Notes under the pieces: model-generated | The model's database searches: none | Seen by the model: the letters and a program-made list of their open reading frames with translations, nothing else | What the model was told of the DNA's origin: nothing | In this document: piece by piece, positions 17,989-27,184 of the stretch | Layout: every line of letters starts with the position of its first letter | Position numbering within the stretch: position 1 is the first letter of the stretch | Translations under genes and position numbers: made by a program | Assembly (NCBI RefSeq): GCF_030160835.1 | Contig: NZ_BSPC01000005.1 | Coordinates: 1-64,000, forward strand | Reading direction: 5' to 3' | DNA length: 64,000 nucleotides | Origin: Labrys miyagiensis | Lineage (GTDB): Bacteria; Pseudomonadota; Alphaproteobacteria; Rhizobiales; Labraceae

Positions 17989-18198
17989 TCAGGACGCCGT
18001 GTTCACGCGGGGTGCATGTGCGGCATGATGGATGATCCGGGTCTTGTGAACGGCGGGCACGGCCTGCGACGCCGGAGCAGCCGCCTCGGGAGTGGCGTAA
18101 AGCTCGGGGCCGGTCACGATATGGCCATGAGCGAAGGCGGCGGAAGCAGAAAGGGCCAGACCGGCAGCGGCAATCGCCGAAATAACAAGTTTGTTCAT
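17989..18198 (-). CDS. Small exported His/Ala-rich protein
   Basis: The 69-aa product begins with a clear signal peptide (MNKLVISAIAAAGLALSASA, cleavage likely after AFA) and leaves about 46 residues rich in Ala, Pro and His (HIVTGPEL, IIHHAAHAPR). AAGGAGA precedes the ATG at ideal spacing, and a strong terminator follows, so it is a real single-gene unit. The histidines might bind metal, but no family is recognised. Confidence 0.75.
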   Translation of the reverse strand: MNKLVISAIAAAGLALSASAAFAHGHIVTGPELYATPEAAAPASQAVPAVHKTRIIHHAAHAPRVNTAS

Positions 18199-18486
18199 GA
18201 TTATTCTCCTTGAAAAATTCCAACTTCAACCCGCCAAGCAATCGTTGTTTTGTACGCCTCGGCCTTGACGACCGCAATGCAAAACGAGACGGAACGGTTT
18301 GAAATTATCGTGATGGTGATTGATGAAATCGCGATCAGACAGAAACATTCGCGAAATAGTCGGAGCAAATCGGTGAATCGAAATCCGACGCCGCCGGTAT
18401 TCTGAGACAGCGAGTCTCAGGCTGGCAGGACAGGAGCGGGGAAGGCCTTTATTTCTCGGGCCGGCCTCTGCCATAGTGCCGGCATC
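18199..18486. promoter_or_regulatory. Divergent promoter region
   Basis: This 288-bp spacer between two divergent genes is AT-richer than its surroundings, especially 18290-18380, and probably carries both promoters. No clear inverted-repeat operator was found. Confidence 0.4.
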
Positions 18487-19845
18487 ATGTTCAAGCCCGT
18501 CTTCGACCCCTCCCTCTATGACACCGCCACGCTGCAGCCCTCCTATTGGGAGGCGACGGCGACGCGGCACGATTTCCCGGTGCTGCGGGGCGATGTCGCC
18601 TGCGACGTCGCCATCATCGGCGGCGGCTATACCGGCCTTGCCTGCGCCTATCATCTCGCGAAGGACTATGGCATCGAGGCGGCCGTGCTCGAGGCTGGGC
18701 CGATCGCCTGGGGTGCCTCGAGCCGCAATGGCGGTTTCCTCTCCTTTCCGCCCAGCAAGCTCGGGATAGGAGAGATGATCGCCCGCTATGGCCTCGAGGA
18801 GACGCGGCGCTTCTTCGCCGATCTCAGGGCCGGCGCCGACTATCCCCGGCAGATCGCCGCAGAGGAAGGCTTCGACATCCGCCTGCAGGGCGATGGCACC
18901 TTCGATGCCGCGCACAACCGGCATGCTTTCGAGGGTCTAAAGGCTTCAGCCGAGGCGCATGAGCATGTCGGTATCCGCACCCGGCTCTATACGAAGGAAG
19001 AGTTCACCGAGATCGGCCATGGCGGCACCGAGCAGTTCGGCGGCCTGCATGTCGATGGCGGCGGCGGGCTGCATGCGCTCGCCTATGCCATGGGACTGGC
19101 GCAGGCCGCGCAGCGGCGCGGCGCGCATCTCTATGCGAAGTCCCCTGTGGAGCGCTGGGAGCGACAAGGCGCCCTGCATCGTCTGATCACGCCCGCCGGC
19201 ACGGTCACGGCCAAGCGCGTGGTGTTCGCCACCAATGGCTGGACGCCGGACGGGCTGCATAGGAGCATCGACGCCCGGGTCTGGCCCGCGCTCTCCAACA
19301 TCGTGGTGACCAGGCCCCTCACCGAGGCGGAGCTCAAGGCGGCGCCCTATGTGACGGAGACACCGGTCTCCAATACCCGCAAATTGCTATTCTACTACCG
19401 CCTGCTGCCGGACAGGCGCTTCCTGTTCGGCGCCCGGGGCGACACCTCCGGTTCGCCGCAGGCCGCCGCCACCATGCGCGCCTGGATGGAGCGGCGCATC
19501 GGCGAGCTCTTCCCGGCCTGGAAAGGCGTCAGCACCGACTATTTCTGGCGCGGACTCGTCGCCCTCTCGCTGAAGCTCGCCCCCTCGGTCGGCCGCGTGC
19601 CCGACGACCCAAGCGTCTATTACGGCTTTGCCTATCACGGTTCGGGCGTGATCGCCGCCCCGCTTGCCGGGCGCTATCTGGCCCAGGCGATCGCTGGCTC
19701 GGGCGAGGTCGATGTGCCCGCGCCGCTGGCCGGCCTGCCGCCCCGATTCCCCCTCGCCAGCCTGCGCCGCCCCGCGCTTGCCCTGGTCTATGCCGGTTAT
19801 GGCATCAAGGAGTGGTTGGGCGATAGGCGGCCGAGCCGCTCTTGA
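18487..19845 (+). CDS. FAD-dependent amine/amino-acid oxidase (PuuB/DAO family)
   Basis: A 452-aa DAO-fold flavoenzyme. The ADP-binding motif VAIIGGGYTGLACAYHLA lies near residue 45 and WGASSRNGGFLS (about 75-86) is the substrate-side FAD contact typical of gamma-glutamylputrescine oxidase and related enzymes. The C-terminal YYGFAYHGSGVIAAPLAG segment completes the FAD site. It probably oxidises a secondary amine or N-acylated polyamine, releasing H2O2 or passing electrons onward. It is not in an operon with other putrescine genes, so substrate is uncertain. Confidence 0.8.
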   Translation: MFKPVFDPSLYDTATLQPSYWEATATRHDFPVLRGDVACDVAIIGGGYTGLACAYHLAKDYGIEAAVLEAGPIAWGASSRNGGFLSFPPSKLGIGEMIARYGLEETRRFFADLRAGADYPRQIAAEEGFDIRLQGDGTFDAAHNRHAFEGLKASAEAHEHVGIRTRLYTKEEFTEIGHGGTEQFGGLHVDGGGGLHALAYAMGLAQAAQRRGAHLYAKSPVERWERQGALHRLITPAGTVTAKRVVFATNGWTPDGLHRSIDARVWPALSNIVVTRPLTEAELKAAPYVTETPVSNTRKLLFYYRLLPDRRFLFGARGDTSGSPQAAATMRAWMERRIGELFPAWKGVSTDYFWRGLVALSLKLAPSVGRVPDDPSVYYGFAYHGSGVIAAPLAGRYLAQAIAGSGEVDVPAPLAGLPPRFPLASLRRPALALVYAGYGIKEWLGDRRPSRS

Positions 19846-19951
19846 GCGACGCAAGAGAGGGTGAGAGGAAGGGAATCCAGGGGGCGCCAGGGATGACGGC
19901 CTCGCCTGCTTCGCCTCATTGAATGGCGCTTGGCGTTCAAGCCATTGCGCT

Positions 19952-20554
19952 CTAACCGAGGCCGACAGTGTAGCGATTGAGAAGGGCCGCCAGGGCCGCA
20001 CGGTTTGCCATGATCGGTCGCGAACCAGCGATGCGGAGATTCGCCTGGCATCGATCGAACAAGGTGACGCAGAGCTCGCCATTGTCACGGTTCGAGCGAT
20101 AGGAGATGCCGTCCGGCGCCTGTGGATGATCGTGAATGGCTTGCGACCATTGCTGCGCCAGGGCGTGGGGCCCGCTGCTGACGACGCTGGTCGCGCCGAG
20201 CTGCGCCAATCCCGGGCCATGAAGGCTGACCACCTGGAGAGGCGAGGTCACCTCGATCTCGGCAAAAGAGCGCTCGTCGAGAAAGGTCATCGCAACGAAC
20301 TGCGCGCCGACCGCTCTCAAGCAGGTTTCAGCGAAGGCCCCTGCGATCGACGTGGCGAAATAGCAGACACCGTAGGTCCTGGCTGGGTCATCGAAGCGAT
20401 TTCCGCCGGTCGAGCCGAAGAACAGAGGGCCGAGGCTGCTGCGATGGATCCGTATCAGTCGCGATCCGACCGTGATCGTTTCGGTCGGCAGGCGACGCGT
20501 CGCGAAATCGGGTGGAGGCAGCGGGCCGGGATCAGGCGGCGCCATGCTCGCCAT
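19952..20554 (-). CDS. RES-domain toxin (NAD-degrading type)
   Basis: A 200-aa RES-domain protein. Characterised RES toxins break down NAD. Family positions are visible: Arg35 in LIRIHRSS, GNRFDDP (Arg53), YGVCYFATSIAGAFAET with Glu76, and the C-terminal DGISYRSNRDNGELCVTLFD. It follows and overlaps by 23 bp a gene with a C-terminal Xre/MbcA-type toxin-binding domain, the standard order for RES-Xre systems. An alternative start at Met4 would shorten the overlap. Confidence 0.85.
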   Translation of the reverse strand: MASMAPPDPGPLPPPDFATRRLPTETITVGSRLIRIHRSSLGPLFFGSTGGNRFDDPARTYGVCYFATSIAGAFAETCLRAVGAQFVAMTFLDERSFAEIEVTSPLQVVSLHGPGLAQLGATSVVSSGPHALAQQWSQAIHDHPQAPDGISYRSNRDNGELCVTLFDRCQANLRIAGSRPIMANRAALAALLNRYTVGLG

Positions 20555-21218
20555 ACGCCGCCGCCGCCATCACCACTTCGTCGACCATCCCCTCGCGGAG
20601 AAGGTCGATCGGCCGACGCCCCCCAAGCCTGATATCGCCGGTGAGCATGAAGTTGACGCGCATCCACGGGTCTTCGACCGTGAAGGCGCCGAGGATCTCG
20701 CGAATGCCCGCCAGCAAGCCATCCCTGCCGATCTGAAAGGCCGGATAGACATAGCCGTCGCCGGCTTCGAGCCAGAAGACCTGATTGCGCTCGCGCTTGC
20801 GGCCGAGACCTTGCGGCGTCATGCTCAAATGGCCAGCAAGCTCCTGGGCAGAGACCGCCCCGCCTTCCGCCTTCAACATCTCCCGCTTCATTTCCGATCC
20901 CCGAAGCAGCGCCTCGGTCAAGGGATCGGGGTCGTCCGGTTCGATCTCCGCGCCGAAAGCAGCGGCCTCGCGGAGGGACCGGAAGAGCACGTCCGTATCG
21001 GTCGCTGCACCGACGGCTTCGAGCAGGCGCTCCCGCGGCATGCGCTCGGCGATATGGGCAAGCGCTCTGCTGGTGCGCAAGACGAAAGCCCGCACGAGGT
21101 CATCGCTCGGGCCAGGTTCGGGCCGACGCGAACGTGCGGGCGTCGCCGCCGGTTCGTCGCCAAAATAACTTGAGCGGCTGCGGCGGTGCCGGGTTCCGGC
21201 TGTGGTTGACTGTGCCAT
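20532..21218 (-). CDS. Xre/MbcA/ParS-family antitoxin of the RES module
   Basis: About 228 aa from the ATG at 21218; an upstream TTG at 21248 is possible. The C-terminal part (DPWMRVNFMLTGDIRLGG, then RPIDLLREGMVDEVVMAA) is the toxin-binding domain of Xre/ParS antitoxins. The central AVSAQELAGHLSMTPQGLGR resembles a helix-turn-helix. The first 70 residues are Arg/Ser-rich and likely disordered. At this length it exceeds the usual 120-160 aa. It should neutralise the downstream RES toxin and repress the operon. Confidence 0.8.
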   Translation of the reverse strand: MAQSTTAGTRHRRSRSSYFGDEPAATPARSRRPEPGPSDDLVRAFVLRTSRALAHIAERMPRERLLEAVGAATDTDVLFRSLREAAAFGAEIEPDDPDPLTEALLRGSEMKREMLKAEGGAVSAQELAGHLSMTPQGLGRKRERNQVFWLEAGDGYVYPAFQIGRDGLLAGIREILGAFTVEDPWMRVNFMLTGDIRLGGRRPIDLLREGMVDEVVMAAAAYGEHGAA

Positions 21219-21675
21219 GTGCGGCCGGCCCTCTCCAGGAAGTTTCAATTATCATGCTGAATATAACTTTTTATAATCGAAACTACAATCGAAATGCTCG
21301 GAATGGGCCGGGCTGGACGAGGGTGCCTCCGCTTGTCGTTGCCAAGCCAATAACGACCTCGGGGTATTTGATTCGAACGGTCCGCTGCAGATCTAATCAG
21401 CCCCGCGCGGCGCATGAAGCCGACATTTCTGCCCCTAGGTAAACACTTGCGATTCACCGGGCGGGTAGAGACGAGCTGTATCCAAGGTGACAGATACTTT
21501 AAGAGTTGGGAAACAATATGCTTTTCGCGCAATGCAGCCGGAAAAGGCTGCTCTTTTGTCCGAAATCCAGCGTCGAATACACAAAAACACCACCGCCGTG
21601 TCACGCTCGATTGACGCAGGCTATCGCCAATGCCCGGTACCGCGAGACATTCGCGTCTGACGAGAGGACCAGATC
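21219..21675. promoter_or_regulatory. AT-rich spacer with 12-bp-phased direct repeats
   Basis: AATCGAAA occurs at 21275-21282 and again at 21287-21294, 12 bp apart, next to TATATT-like sequence on the minus strand, just upstream of the antitoxin gene; it is a candidate operator/promoter. The rest up to 21675 shows no gene with recognisable features. Confidence 0.45.
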
Positions 21676-21825
21676 ATGAGCGAATTCTTTCAAGCCCTGC
21701 AGCCCGGCGTCCGCTTCTACCGCTGGCTGGACCGGCTGTTCGCGCGGCGCCGGGGCGCCGTCCGTCCGGCCCGTCGCCCGCTGCCGCTGGGAAGCCTCTA
21801 TATCGCCGATGGAGGGTCATTCTGA
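21676..21825 (+). CDS. 49-aa basic protein coupled to the cupin gene
   Basis: An ATG with GAGAGGA upstream opens a 49-residue frame (MSEFFQALQPGVRFYRWLDR..., Arg/Pro-rich, ending ADGGSF). Its TGA at 21823-21825 overlaps the next gene's ATG by one base. The tight coupling and ribosome site support translation. It is not similar to anything I recognise; it might also serve as a leader peptide. Confidence 0.55.
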   Translation: MSEFFQALQPGVRFYRWLDRLFARRRGAVRPARRPLPLGSLYIADGGSF

Positions 21826-22418
21826 TGCAGGCGTATCTTGCCCAAACCCTCGACGTGCCGGCGCCGGGTGACAGCATCGTCCTGCACAACGCCTTCAACC
21901 GGGAAGCCTTCATCTTCCCGACCCATCTCGACGATCTCGATCCGGTCTGCTTCGACGTGGTGCTGGGCCGGAATGGCTCGGGCGGGGCCGATGGGCTGGA
22001 GCACATCCATCCGGGCTCGGACGAGACCTTCCTCGTCCGCTCCGGCTGCCTGAAGGTGGTGATCCATGGTGAGGCCCATATCGTGCATGAGCGCGAGTCC
22101 ATCACGATCCGGCGCGGTGCACCGCATTATTTCGTCAATGGCCACGACCGGCAGACGGAATTTTCGGTGATCTTCGATCCACCCCAGCAGCAGCGCCGTT
22201 TCTTCGCCAATTTCGCCGCTACGACCGAGCGCCGCAGCCAGTGGTTTTCCACCCGCGGCAAGCCGCATTTCCTGCTGATGGCACTGGTGCTGCACAGCTA
22301 TCGCGACCACCTCTATCTCACGGGAAAGCCCGTCTGGTTGCAGAAGGCGCTCTTCGCCGTGCTGGCCCCGCTGGCGCGGCTGCTGGGCTATCGCCTGGAG
22401 ATCCGACCCGGGAAGTGA
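21825..22418 (+). CDS. Cupin-domain protein
   Basis: From the ATG at 21825 (GGAGG 8 bp upstream) the product is 197 aa. The conserved cupin motif HIHPGSDETFLVRSG (about residues 63-77) supplies His-His-Glu metal ligands, followed by the second beta-motif around APHYFVNGHD with another His. The C-terminal 80 residues include a hydrophobic stretch (LFAVLAPLARLLGY) that may contact membrane. Substrate unknown; small-molecule binding or isomerase/dioxygenase roles are possible. A longer frame extends upstream to 21630, but its first 65 residues overlap the 49-aa gene and look non-coding. Confidence 0.75.
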   Translation: MQAYLAQTLDVPAPGDSIVLHNAFNREAFIFPTHLDDLDPVCFDVVLGRNGSGGADGLEHIHPGSDETFLVRSGCLKVVIHGEAHIVHERESITIRRGAPHYFVNGHDRQTEFSVIFDPPQQQRRFFANFAATTERRSQWFSTRGKPHFLLMALVLHSYRDHLYLTGKPVWLQKALFAVLAPLARLLGYRLEIRPGK

Positions 22419-22435
22419 GAGGCCCATCCTGCCCC

Positions 22436-22642
22436 TCAGAAATCGGAGGCGATGCCCTTCACTTCCCAATCGCCATAGCGCACGGGCTCCGGCCCATCGC
22501 GGCCGTTGATCTCGCGCGGACGCGCCTCGGGTTTTTCGGCCTTGTGGCGCTCCGCGGCCTCCAGGAGCGCGCGCCTAGCGGCCTCGCTCAGTACCTTGCC
22601 CGGCGCGGCATGAGGCGGATTGTCGGGGTCTTGATCGGACAT
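22436..22642 (-). CDS. DUF1674 / SDHAF4-like protein
   Basis: A 68-aa protein with the defining C-terminal motif RDGPEPVRYGDWEVKGIASDF-like (residues about 48-68). Eukaryotic members (SDHAF4) assist succinate dehydrogenase flavoprotein assembly; bacterial relatives are widespread in alphaproteobacteria. The N-terminus is disordered and acidic. It is convergent with the cupin gene and apparently monocistronic. Confidence 0.85.
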   Translation of the reverse strand: MSDQDPDNPPHAAPGKVLSEAARRALLEAAERHKAEKPEARPREINGRDGPEPVRYGDWEVKGIASDF

Positions 22643-22944
22643 GGCAGCAGAATCGCAAAATCGGCCGGGCGGATCAAGTGCCGCATCGCTCGCTGTAGCC
22701 AGCTGACTCCCAGCCTTGAACCTGCAGGCCCTGGCGGAGCCTTACCCAAAAAACGCGTAGCCGCCTTGCCATAACCGCGAGCGCGATTATAGTCAGGAAA
22801 TAAATATTATCTGCAGGAAAGCCCTTGCGGCAGCCAGGGCGATCGTCAGGCCATAACCGCGCCGCAGGCAGCACCAGAATGCCAGTAGCGCGACAAAAAC
22901 ACCAGACCATCCATTCGAATGCCGTCGGCAGAGGGATAGAACAT
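22643..22944. promoter_or_regulatory. Divergent promoter region of tmm and the DUF1674 gene
   Basis: The 302-bp spacer holds an AT-rich block (about 22785-22815, ATTATAGTCAGGAAATAAAT) that is a plausible promoter for one or both genes. No gene or clear operator is visible. Confidence 0.4.
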
Positions 22945-24309
22945 ATGACGAGAGTAGCCGTGATCGGTGCCGGTCCTTCGGGTCTCGCCCAGCTCCGGGC
23001 CTTCCAGTCCGCCGCCAGGAAGGGCGCGGAGATCCCGGAAGTGGTCTGCTTCGAGAAGCAGTCCGACTGGGGCGGCCTGTGGAACTACACCTGGCGCACG
23101 GGGCTCGACGAACATGGCGAGCCCGTTCACGGCAGCATGTACCGCTATCTCTGGTCGAACGGGCCGAAGGAGTGCCTGGAATTCGCCGATTACACCTTCG
23201 AGGAGCATTTCGGCAAGCCGATCGCCTCCTACCCGCCGCGCGCCGTGCTGTGGGACTATATCAAGGGCCGCGTCGAGAAGGCCGATGTGCGCAAATGGGT
23301 GCGCTTCTCCACCCCGGTACGCATGGTGCGTTTCGACGACAAGACCAGGAAGTTCACGGTCACCGCGCATGACCGTCCCAACGATCGCATGTATGACGAG
23401 GAATTCGACTATGTCGTGGTGGCATCAGGCCACTTCTCCACGCCCAACGTGCCCTATTTCGAGGGCGTGAAGACCTTCAACGGCCGCGTGCTGCATGCCC
23501 ATGACTTCCGCGACGCCATGGAGTTCAAAGGCAAGGACATCCTCATCGTCGGGCGTTCCTATTCGGCCGAGGACATCGGCTCGCAATGCTGGAAATATGG
23601 CGCCAAGTCGGTGACGACGAGCTACCGCTCCAAGCCGATGGGTTTCAACTGGCCCGCCAATTTCGAGGAGCGCCCGCTGCTGCAGCGGCTCGACAAGAAC
23701 ACGGCCTATTTCGCCGACGGGTCGAGCAAGGAGGTCGACGCGCTGATCCTGTGCACCGGCTATCAGCACCATTTCCCCTTCCTGCCGGACGAGCTGCGCC
23801 TGAAGACAGCCAACCGCATGTGGGCCGACAGCCTCTACAAGGGCGTGATCTTCGACAAGAATCCGCAGCTCTTCTACATCGGCATGCAGGACCAGTTCTA
23901 CACATTCAACATGTTCGACGTGCAGGCCTGGTGGGCGCGCGACGTGATGATGGGCCGCATCAAGCTGCCGCCGGAAGCCGAGCTGAAGGCCAATTTCGAC
24001 GCCTGGCGCGCCCGCGAGGAAACGCTCGAGGACGCCGAGCAGATGATCTGGTTCCAGGGCGACTATGTGAAGGAATTGCTGGCCGAGACGGATTATCCGC
24101 AGTTCGACATCGAGGCCACCAACAAGACCTTCATGGAATGGGAGCACCACAAAGCGGAGAACATCATGGGCTTCCGCGACCATGGCTACCGCTCGCTGAT
24201 GACCGGCACCATGGCGCCCAAGCACCATACCAAGTGGGTGGATGCGCTCGACGACAGCCTGGAGAGCTACCTGCAGACCGAGCCGGTGGCCGAGAGCAAG
24301 GTGGCGTAA
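22945..24309 (+). CDS. tmm: Trimethylamine monooxygenase (flavin-containing)
   Basis: A 455-aa FMO that should oxidise trimethylamine to its N-oxide with FAD and NADPH. The FAD motif [13 protein letters not shown] opens the chain; [12 protein letters not shown] and [17 protein letters not shown] are highly characteristic of bacterial Tmm; the FMO identifying motif appears as [14 protein letters not shown], and the NADPH motif as [19 protein letters not shown] precedes the ATG; upstream in-frame codons look non-coding. It stands alone, but a dimethylglycine/sarcosine-type dehydrogenase and folD are elsewhere in the window, consistent with methylamine use. Confidence 0.92.
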   Translation: MTRVAVIGAGPSGLAQLRAFQSAARKGAEIPEVVCFEKQSDWGGLWNYTWRTGLDEHGEPVHGSMYRYLWSNGPKECLEFADYTFEEHFGKPIASYPPRAVLWDYIKGRVEKADVRKWVRFSTPVRMVRFDDKTRKFTVTAHDRPNDRMYDEEFDYVVVASGHFSTPNVPYFEGVKTFNGRVLHAHDFRDAMEFKGKDILIVGRSYSAEDIGSQCWKYGAKSVTTSYRSKPMGFNWPANFEERPLLQRLDKNTAYFADGSSKEVDALILCTGYQHHFPFLPDELRLKTANRMWADSLYKGVIFDKNPQLFYIGMQDQFYTFNMFDVQAWWARDVMMGRIKLPPEAELKANFDAWRAREETLEDAEQMIWFQGDYVKELLAETDYPQFDIEATNKTFMEWEHHKAENIMGFRDHGYRSLMTGTMAPKHHTKWVDALDDSLESYLQTEPVAESKVA

Positions 24310-24332
24310 GCGCTACCTAAGCAAGCCAGTGC

Positions 24333-24356
24333 CCCTCCCCGGGAAATTGGGGAGGG
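24333..24356. terminator. Hairpin between convergent genes
   Basis: CCCTCCCC and GGGGAGGG form an 8-bp stem with an 8-nt loop between convergent tmm and the toxin gene. There is no T-run, so intrinsic termination is uncertain. Confidence 0.45.
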
Positions 24357-24376
24357 CTCCGGAAGGGAATGGCCGA

Positions 24377-24670
24377 CTACAACCTATCAGGCCACTGCTG
24401 AGCAGCATGCATCACAGTAAGCAGTTCGATGTCGGTACCCTCGACACGATAGGCAATGATGTAGGGAACATCAGCCAATACCAGTTCGCGCGTACCTGGG
24501 ATCCGGCCGGTACGTCCCAGCGCCGGGTTTTGGATGAGATGGCGACTAGCTGAAGTCAGCCGGCGCACGATCTTTTCCGCTGCCCTTGGACTATCTGCAG
24601 CGATAAAGGTGCCGATTTCGTCAAGGCGACGGAGTGCCCTGCGAGTCCAGCGCAGCCTGTAGACTGCCAT
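24377..24670 (-). CDS. RelE/ParE-family toxin
   Basis: A 97-aa toxin of the ParE/RelE superfamily: RLRWTRRALRRLDEIGTFIA and the conserved PALGRTGRIPGTRELVL and YIIAYRVEGTDIELLTVMHA segments are all present. It starts 2 bp after the upstream antitoxin stop, so the two are co-translated. The target (gyrase or ribosome-bound mRNA) cannot be told from sequence. Confidence 0.88.
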   Translation of the reverse strand: MAVYRLRWTRRALRRLDEIGTFIAADSPRAAEKIVRRLTSASRHLIQNPALGRTGRIPGTRELVLADVPYIIAYRVEGTDIELLTVMHAAQQWPDRL

Positions 24671-24672
24671 GC

Positions 24673-24909
24673 CTATTCGGGCCGGATATACTTGCTGATC
24701 ACGGCCTCGACTTCCGCCTCGCTCGCGAAGTCCCCGCGCCTGGCCTCGATCAGCCCCGCCTCGATCTCAGCAAGCTGCCAATTCTCGCGTGCAATGAATT
24801 CCTCTATTGCCTTCGCAGCCACATAAGAGCGCGATCGGTCGAGCTTGGCCGCAAGAGAATCAAGCTTCTCCGCTGCGTCGTCCGGAATGCGTACGGTGAA
24901 AGCTGTCAT
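24673..24909 (-). CDS. Ribbon-helix-helix antitoxin
   Basis: A 78-aa CopG/RHH protein: AFTVRIPDDAAEKLDSLAAK is the strand and first helix, then RSRSYVAAKAIEEFIARE. The acidic C-terminus (ASEAEVEAVISKYI) is the expected toxin-binding tail. It precedes and is tightly linked to the RelE/ParE-type toxin, forming a second type II toxin-antitoxin operon, unrelated in sequence to the ParDE pair at 11.8 kb. Confidence 0.87.
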   Translation of the reverse strand: MTAFTVRIPDDAAEKLDSLAAKLDRSRSYVAAKAIEEFIARENWQLAEIEAGLIEARRGDFASEAEVEAVISKYIRPE

Positions 24910-24959
24910 GGCCCGCCTCGTAAGAATTCATAATAACCTAAGTGAACCATGCCGGTTCA

Positions 24960-25865
24960 TCAAGCCTCCCGCCCGATCCTCTCCACCAAAAAATCCACAA
25001 ATGCCCGGATGCGCGCGGCGAGGTGGTCGTGCCCCGCGAACACCGCATGGATCAGTTCGATGTCGAGGGCGTTGTAGTCCTCCAGCAGCGCCACCATGCG
25101 ACCGGCGTCGAGATCGGGCTGGACATGGAAGCGGCCGAGGCGCACCAGGCCGAGGCCGTCGAGGCAGAGCTGGCGCATGGTCGGGCCGTTATTGGCCTGG
25201 AGGTTGCCGCTCACGCTGACGCGCCGCAGCTCCCCTGTCTGCGGGTCGCGGAAGGGCCAGGTATCCAAGCCGCGGCGGAAGTTGAAGAGCAGGCAGTTGT
25301 GCCGCTCCAGATCCTCGGGCGTGCGCGGCAGGCCATGGCGCTCGACATAGGCCGGCGAGGCGGTGATCACGCGCCGGCTCTCGAGGATCTTGCGCGCCTT
25401 CAGGCTGGAATCCCGTAGCGGGCCGGAGCGCAGCGCGATGTCGGCGCGCTGCTCCACGAGGTCGATCACCTCGTCCGTCAGCGAGAAATCGAGCTGCACT
25501 TTCGGATAGCGCGCGAGGAAATCGGGCAGCAGCGGCACGACGCAGCGCGAGCCGAAGCCGACCGAGGCGCTCACCCGCAGGCGCCCGGTCGGCACCACCT
25601 CGCCGCCCGAGGAGATCATGCGCTCGGTCTCGGCGATATCGGCGAGGATCGCCTGGGCCCGGGCAAGATAGGTGTCGCCCTCTGGCGTGAGCTGCAGGGC
25701 ACGCGTGGTACGCACCAGCAGGCGGGTGCCCAACCTGTCCTCGATGCGGGTGACGAGCTTGCTCACGGCCGAGGGCGAAAGATGCAGCTTGCGTCCCGCG
25801 GCGGAGAAGCTGCGCAACTCGGCAGCGGCAACGAAGACCTCCATCTCGCCTGCCCGATTGTCCAT
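24960..25865 (-). CDS. LysR-family transcriptional regulator
   Basis: A LysR regulator of about 301 aa from the ATG at 25865, which has GGAG 6 bp upstream; a TTG at 25889 would add 8 residues. The N-terminal helix-turn-helix (RSFSAAGRKLHLSPSAVSKL) is followed by the effector-binding domain (SASVGFGSRCVVPLLPDF). It is divergent from an MFS exporter gene over 118 bp, the usual layout for a regulator that controls the transporter. Confidence 0.9.
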   Translation of the reverse strand: MDNRAGEMEVFVAAAELRSFSAAGRKLHLSPSAVSKLVTRIEDRLGTRLLVRTTRALQLTPEGDTYLARAQAILADIAETERMISSGGEVVPTGRLRVSASVGFGSRCVVPLLPDFLARYPKVQLDFSLTDEVIDLVEQRADIALRSGPLRDSSLKARKILESRRVITASPAYVERHGLPRTPEDLERHNCLLFNFRRGLDTWPFRDPQTGELRRVSVSGNLQANNGPTMRQLCLDGLGLVRLGRFHVQPDLDAGRMVALLEDYNALDIELIHAVFAGHDHLAARIRAFVDFLVERIGREA

Positions 25866-25983
25866 CGCATGCTCCATCCTTGAATTCAATTCAAAACTAT
25901 TCGTCTATTATGCCCAATTATCAAGGGAATGGGGGCCGGCGATATTCACTCCCGACAATTTCAAACAAGTCGGGATCCCTCCC

Positions 25984-27165
25984 ATGCCCCTTGCCCTCCT
26001 CGCCCTCACGATCGCCGCCTACGCGATCGGCACCACCGAATTCGTCATCGTCGGCCTGCTGCCGACCGTGGCCAATGATCTTCACATCACCCTGCCGCTC
26101 GCCGGCCTCATCGTCAGCGTCTATGCCCTCGGCGTTACCTTCGGCGCACCGGTGATCACCGCGCTCACTGGCCGGCTTGATCGCAAGAGCCTGCTGCTCG
26201 GCCTGATGGCGCTCTTCGTCCTCGGCAATATGGCGGCCGCGCTCAGCCCCAGCTACGGCATGCTGCTGGTGGCACGCGTGCTCTCGGCCTTCGCCCATGG
26301 CGTGTTCTTCTCCGTCGGCGCCACCATCGCCGCCGACCTGGTGGCCCCCAATCGCCGCGCCTCCGCTATCGCCCTGATGTTCATGGGCCTGACGGTCGCC
26401 ATCGTCACCGGCGTGCCGCTCGGCACCTTCATCGGCCAGAACTTTGGCTGGCGCGCCACCTTCTGGGGCGTCGCGGGCCTCGGCGTGATTGCTTTCGCCG
26501 CCGTCGCCTTGCTGCTGCCCGCGCGCCTGCCCAAGGCGCCGCCGGCCCGTCTGGTCGAGCAGGTCCGGGTGCTCGGCAGCGGCCGCCTGCTCCTCGTCTT
26601 CGCCATGACGGCGCTCGGTTATGGCGGTACCTTCGTCGCCTTCACTTATCTCGCCTCGATCCTGCAAGAGATCACCGGCTTTGCCGCTGGCAGCGTCAGC
26701 CTGATCCTGGTGCTCTACGGCGCCGCCATCGCGGTGGGCAACCTTGCCGGCGGACGCATCGCCGACGGCAATCCGGTGAAGGCGCTGACCGGGCTCTTCG
26801 CCCTGCAGGCCCTGGTGCTGGCGGTCTTCACCGTCACGGCCGTCTCGCCCGCCTGGACCCTGGTGACGCTCGCCGCGCTCGGCTTCCTCTCCTTCGCCAA
26901 TGTGCCCGGCCTGCAGATCTATGTGGTCCAGCTCGCCAAGCTGCATCGCCCGGCCGCCGTCGACGTCGCCTCGGCCCTCAACATCGCCGCCTTCAATCTC
27001 GGCATCGCCCTCGGCGCCTGGATCGGCGGCCTGGTGGTGGCCTCGCCGCTGGGCCTCGGCATGACGCCGCTGGTCGGTGCCGTGCTGGTTGCCGCTGCCC
27101 TTGGCCTGACCCTGTTGAGCAGCGTCCTCGACCGCCGCCCGGTGCCGGCTGGGCATCCGGCGTAA
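25984..27165 (+). CDS. MFS efflux transporter (AraJ/YdhP-like)
   Basis: A 393-aa, 12-helix major facilitator. ALTIAAYAIGTTEFVIVGLLP at the start is typical of the AraJ/YdhP/NepI group of drug or metabolite exporters; TGRLDRKSLLLG is the cytoplasmic loop 2-3 motif, and VGATIAADLVAPNRRASAIA lies in the fourth-fifth helix region. Start chosen at the Met that begins the first membrane helix. Probably regulated by the divergent LysR protein; substrate unknown. Confidence 0.87.
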   Translation: MPLALLALTIAAYAIGTTEFVIVGLLPTVANDLHITLPLAGLIVSVYALGVTFGAPVITALTGRLDRKSLLLGLMALFVLGNMAAALSPSYGMLLVARVLSAFAHGVFFSVGATIAADLVAPNRRASAIALMFMGLTVAIVTGVPLGTFIGQNFGWRATFWGVAGLGVIAFAAVALLLPARLPKAPPARLVEQVRVLGSGRLLLVFAMTALGYGGTFVAFTYLASILQEITGFAAGSVSLILVLYGAAIAVGNLAGGRIADGNPVKALTGLFALQALVLAVFTVTAVSPAWTLVTLAALGFLSFANVPGLQIYVVQLAKLHRPAAVDVASALNIAAFNLGIALGAWIGGLVVASPLGLGMTPLVGAVLVAAALGLTLLSSVLDRRPVPAGHPA

Positions 27166-27184
27166 GGCAAAGGGGTGCGACGCG

